Assembly (NCBI GenBank): GCA_020445245.1
Contig: JAGRHB010000112.1
Location: 1-6,564, forward strand
Source: Gammaproteobacteria bacterium
GTDB taxonomy: Bacteria > Pseudomonadota > Gammaproteobacteria > Chromatiales > Sedimenticolaceae
Length of the DNA: 6,564 bases
Direction: 5' to 3'
Below are positions 5,955 to 6,564 of this stretch, piece by piece. Under the pieces are notes generated by a model, which saw nothing but the letters and a program-made list of their open reading frames with translations, was not told where the DNA came from and did no database searches. Made by a program: the position numbers and the translations under genes. Numbering within the stretch: position 1 is the first letter of the stretch; every line of letters begins with the position of its first letter.

Positions 5955-6564
5955 ATGTCCCAAACCCGCACTTCCCCAACCGGCAACAACATCATCGAGG
6001 CACATCAAATCCGCCTTGCGCCGCGCAGCGGATCCGCGATGCTGGAAGTGGATCTGGAAGTATTGCCGGGCCAGCTGCACCTGATCTACTCGGATGACCC
6101 CGAAAGCAGCCGCGCAATCTCGGACGTACTGCTCGGACTGTGCGACGCCGCACAGGGCGAGGTGCGGTTGCAGGGCAGGGCCTGGGCCAACATACCCCCT
6201 CGCGATGCATACAGGCTGCGCAGCAGTGTGGGTCGGGTAGCGAGCAAGGGAAATTGGATGGATACGCGTTCCGTGATGGAGAACATCCTGCTGCCGCTGC
6301 GTCACCACACGGTCCTGCCGGACGAGCTGCTGCACGAGATGGCCTGTGATTTCGCGCAGCGCTTCGGCCTCCCCGGACTGCCGACGCTGCTGCCCGGCCA
6401 GTGCCCGGAACCTGATCTGCAGAGGGCGGCGTGCGTTCGCGCCTTCATGGGGAGGCCGGAACTGGTCATCCTGGAACACCCGCTGGAGTTCGCCGACACC
6501 GGGCTGCTGCCACCGCTGGTCGACGCCGTCCAGCAGGTGCGCCGGCGACAGGGCTCGGTCATCT
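5955..6564 (+). CDS. ABC transporter ATP-binding-like subunit with degenerate motifs (partial, runs off right edge)
   Basis: This frame yields 203 residues before the edge. Its ATG directly follows the TAG of the permease gene and no Shine-Dalgarno is seen, so coupled translation is expected. By order and layout it is an MlaF-like nucleotide-binding domain: an early strand IIEAHQIRL (13-21), VLPGQLHLIY (36-45), VLLGLCDAAQGEVRLQG (58-74), SVMENILLPLR (106-116), LLPGQ (145-149), QRAACVRAF (156-164) and RPELVILEHP (167-176). The catalytic motifs are altered. The Walker A position reads SDDPESSRA with no G-x-G-K-S/T. The Q-loop glutamine is absent (VASKGNW). LSGGQ is LLPGQ. Walker B LLDEP is ILEHP, changing the Asp to Glu and the catalytic Glu to His. 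Codon use stays G/C-rich at third positions and no stop interrupts it, so this looks like a maintained pseudo-ATPase rather than a decaying gene. The H-loop lies just beyond the edge. Confidence 0.78.
   Translation, partial: MSQTRTSPTGNNIIEAHQIRLAPRSGSAMLEVDLEVLPGQLHLIYSDDPESSRAISDVLLGLCDAAQGEVRLQGRAWANIPPRDAYRLRSSVGRVASKGNWMDTRSVMENILLPLRHHTVLPDELLHEMACDFAQRFGLPGLPTLLPGQCPEPDLQRAACVRAFMGRPELVILEHPLEFADTGLLPPLVDAVQQVRRRQGSVI

Noticed and set aside
5904..6479. Minus-strand open frame opposite the ABC-like gene
   Set aside because: Considered because the plus-strand gene is degenerate, but the plus frame still aligns along its whole length with the NBD layout and starts exactly at the permease stop. 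The minus frame has no recognisable domain.
5955..6564. Calling the ABC-like gene a pseudogene
   Set aside because: There are no stops or frameshifts, codon bias is normal, coupling to the permease is tight and the non-catalytic structural segments are preserved. A pseudoenzyme is more likely than decay.

Overview
The window looks like the chromosome of a GC-rich Gram-negative proteobacterium, most likely a gammaproteobacterium. The support is an LpxC lipid A enzyme, a periplasmic SYLF/YSC84 protein with a Sec signal peptide, an MlaE-type lipid-transport permease and an AraC regulator with an arabinose-binding-like N-terminus. Third codon positions are strongly G/C in every gene. I see no tRNA, rRNA, CRISPR, insertion sequence or integration site.

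Layout. (1) Positions 1-187, minus: the first 62 codons of an AraC-family regulator that runs off the left edge. (2) Positions 317-1372, plus: a complete lpxC-type deacetylase, divergent from the regulator and separated from it by 129 bp that hold short inverted and direct repeats. (3) Positions 1433-2466, minus: a small EthD-like protein gene followed by a YSC84/SYLF gene. They converge on lpxC at a perfect 12-bp hairpin. (4) Positions 2467-2700: a 233-234 bp divergent control region. (5) Positions 2701-6564, plus: a tight three-gene operon that runs off the right edge. It encodes a Cache-GAF-cyclase-like membrane sensor, an MlaE-family permease and an ABC ATPase-like subunit. The joints are a 4-bp GTGA overlap and a stop codon directly abutting the next ATG.

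The operon is the most unusual part. The sensor's C-terminal domain has the class III nucleotide cyclase fold signature, but it lacks one metal-binding Asp and the transition-state Asn and Arg. The ABC subunit has the overall layout of an MlaF-like ATPase, but Walker A, the Q-loop Gln, the LSGGQ signature and Walker B with its catalytic Glu are all altered. Both frames are intact with normal codon use, so these look like maintained pseudoenzymes rather than decay. The working model is inference: a membrane receptor senses a periplasmic small molecule, and through a nucleotide-sensing or scaffolding domain it is tied to an envelope lipid transporter. That transporter's permease keeps its family signature, while its visible NBD appears unable to hydrolyse ATP in the normal way. 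A second, active ATPase and an MCE substrate-binding protein would be expected downstream, outside this window.

The lpxC gene sits away from the usual division/cell-wall (dcw) neighbourhood. Together with the SYLF protein and the MlaE-type operon it gives the window a loose outer-envelope and lipid theme, although these are separate transcription units.
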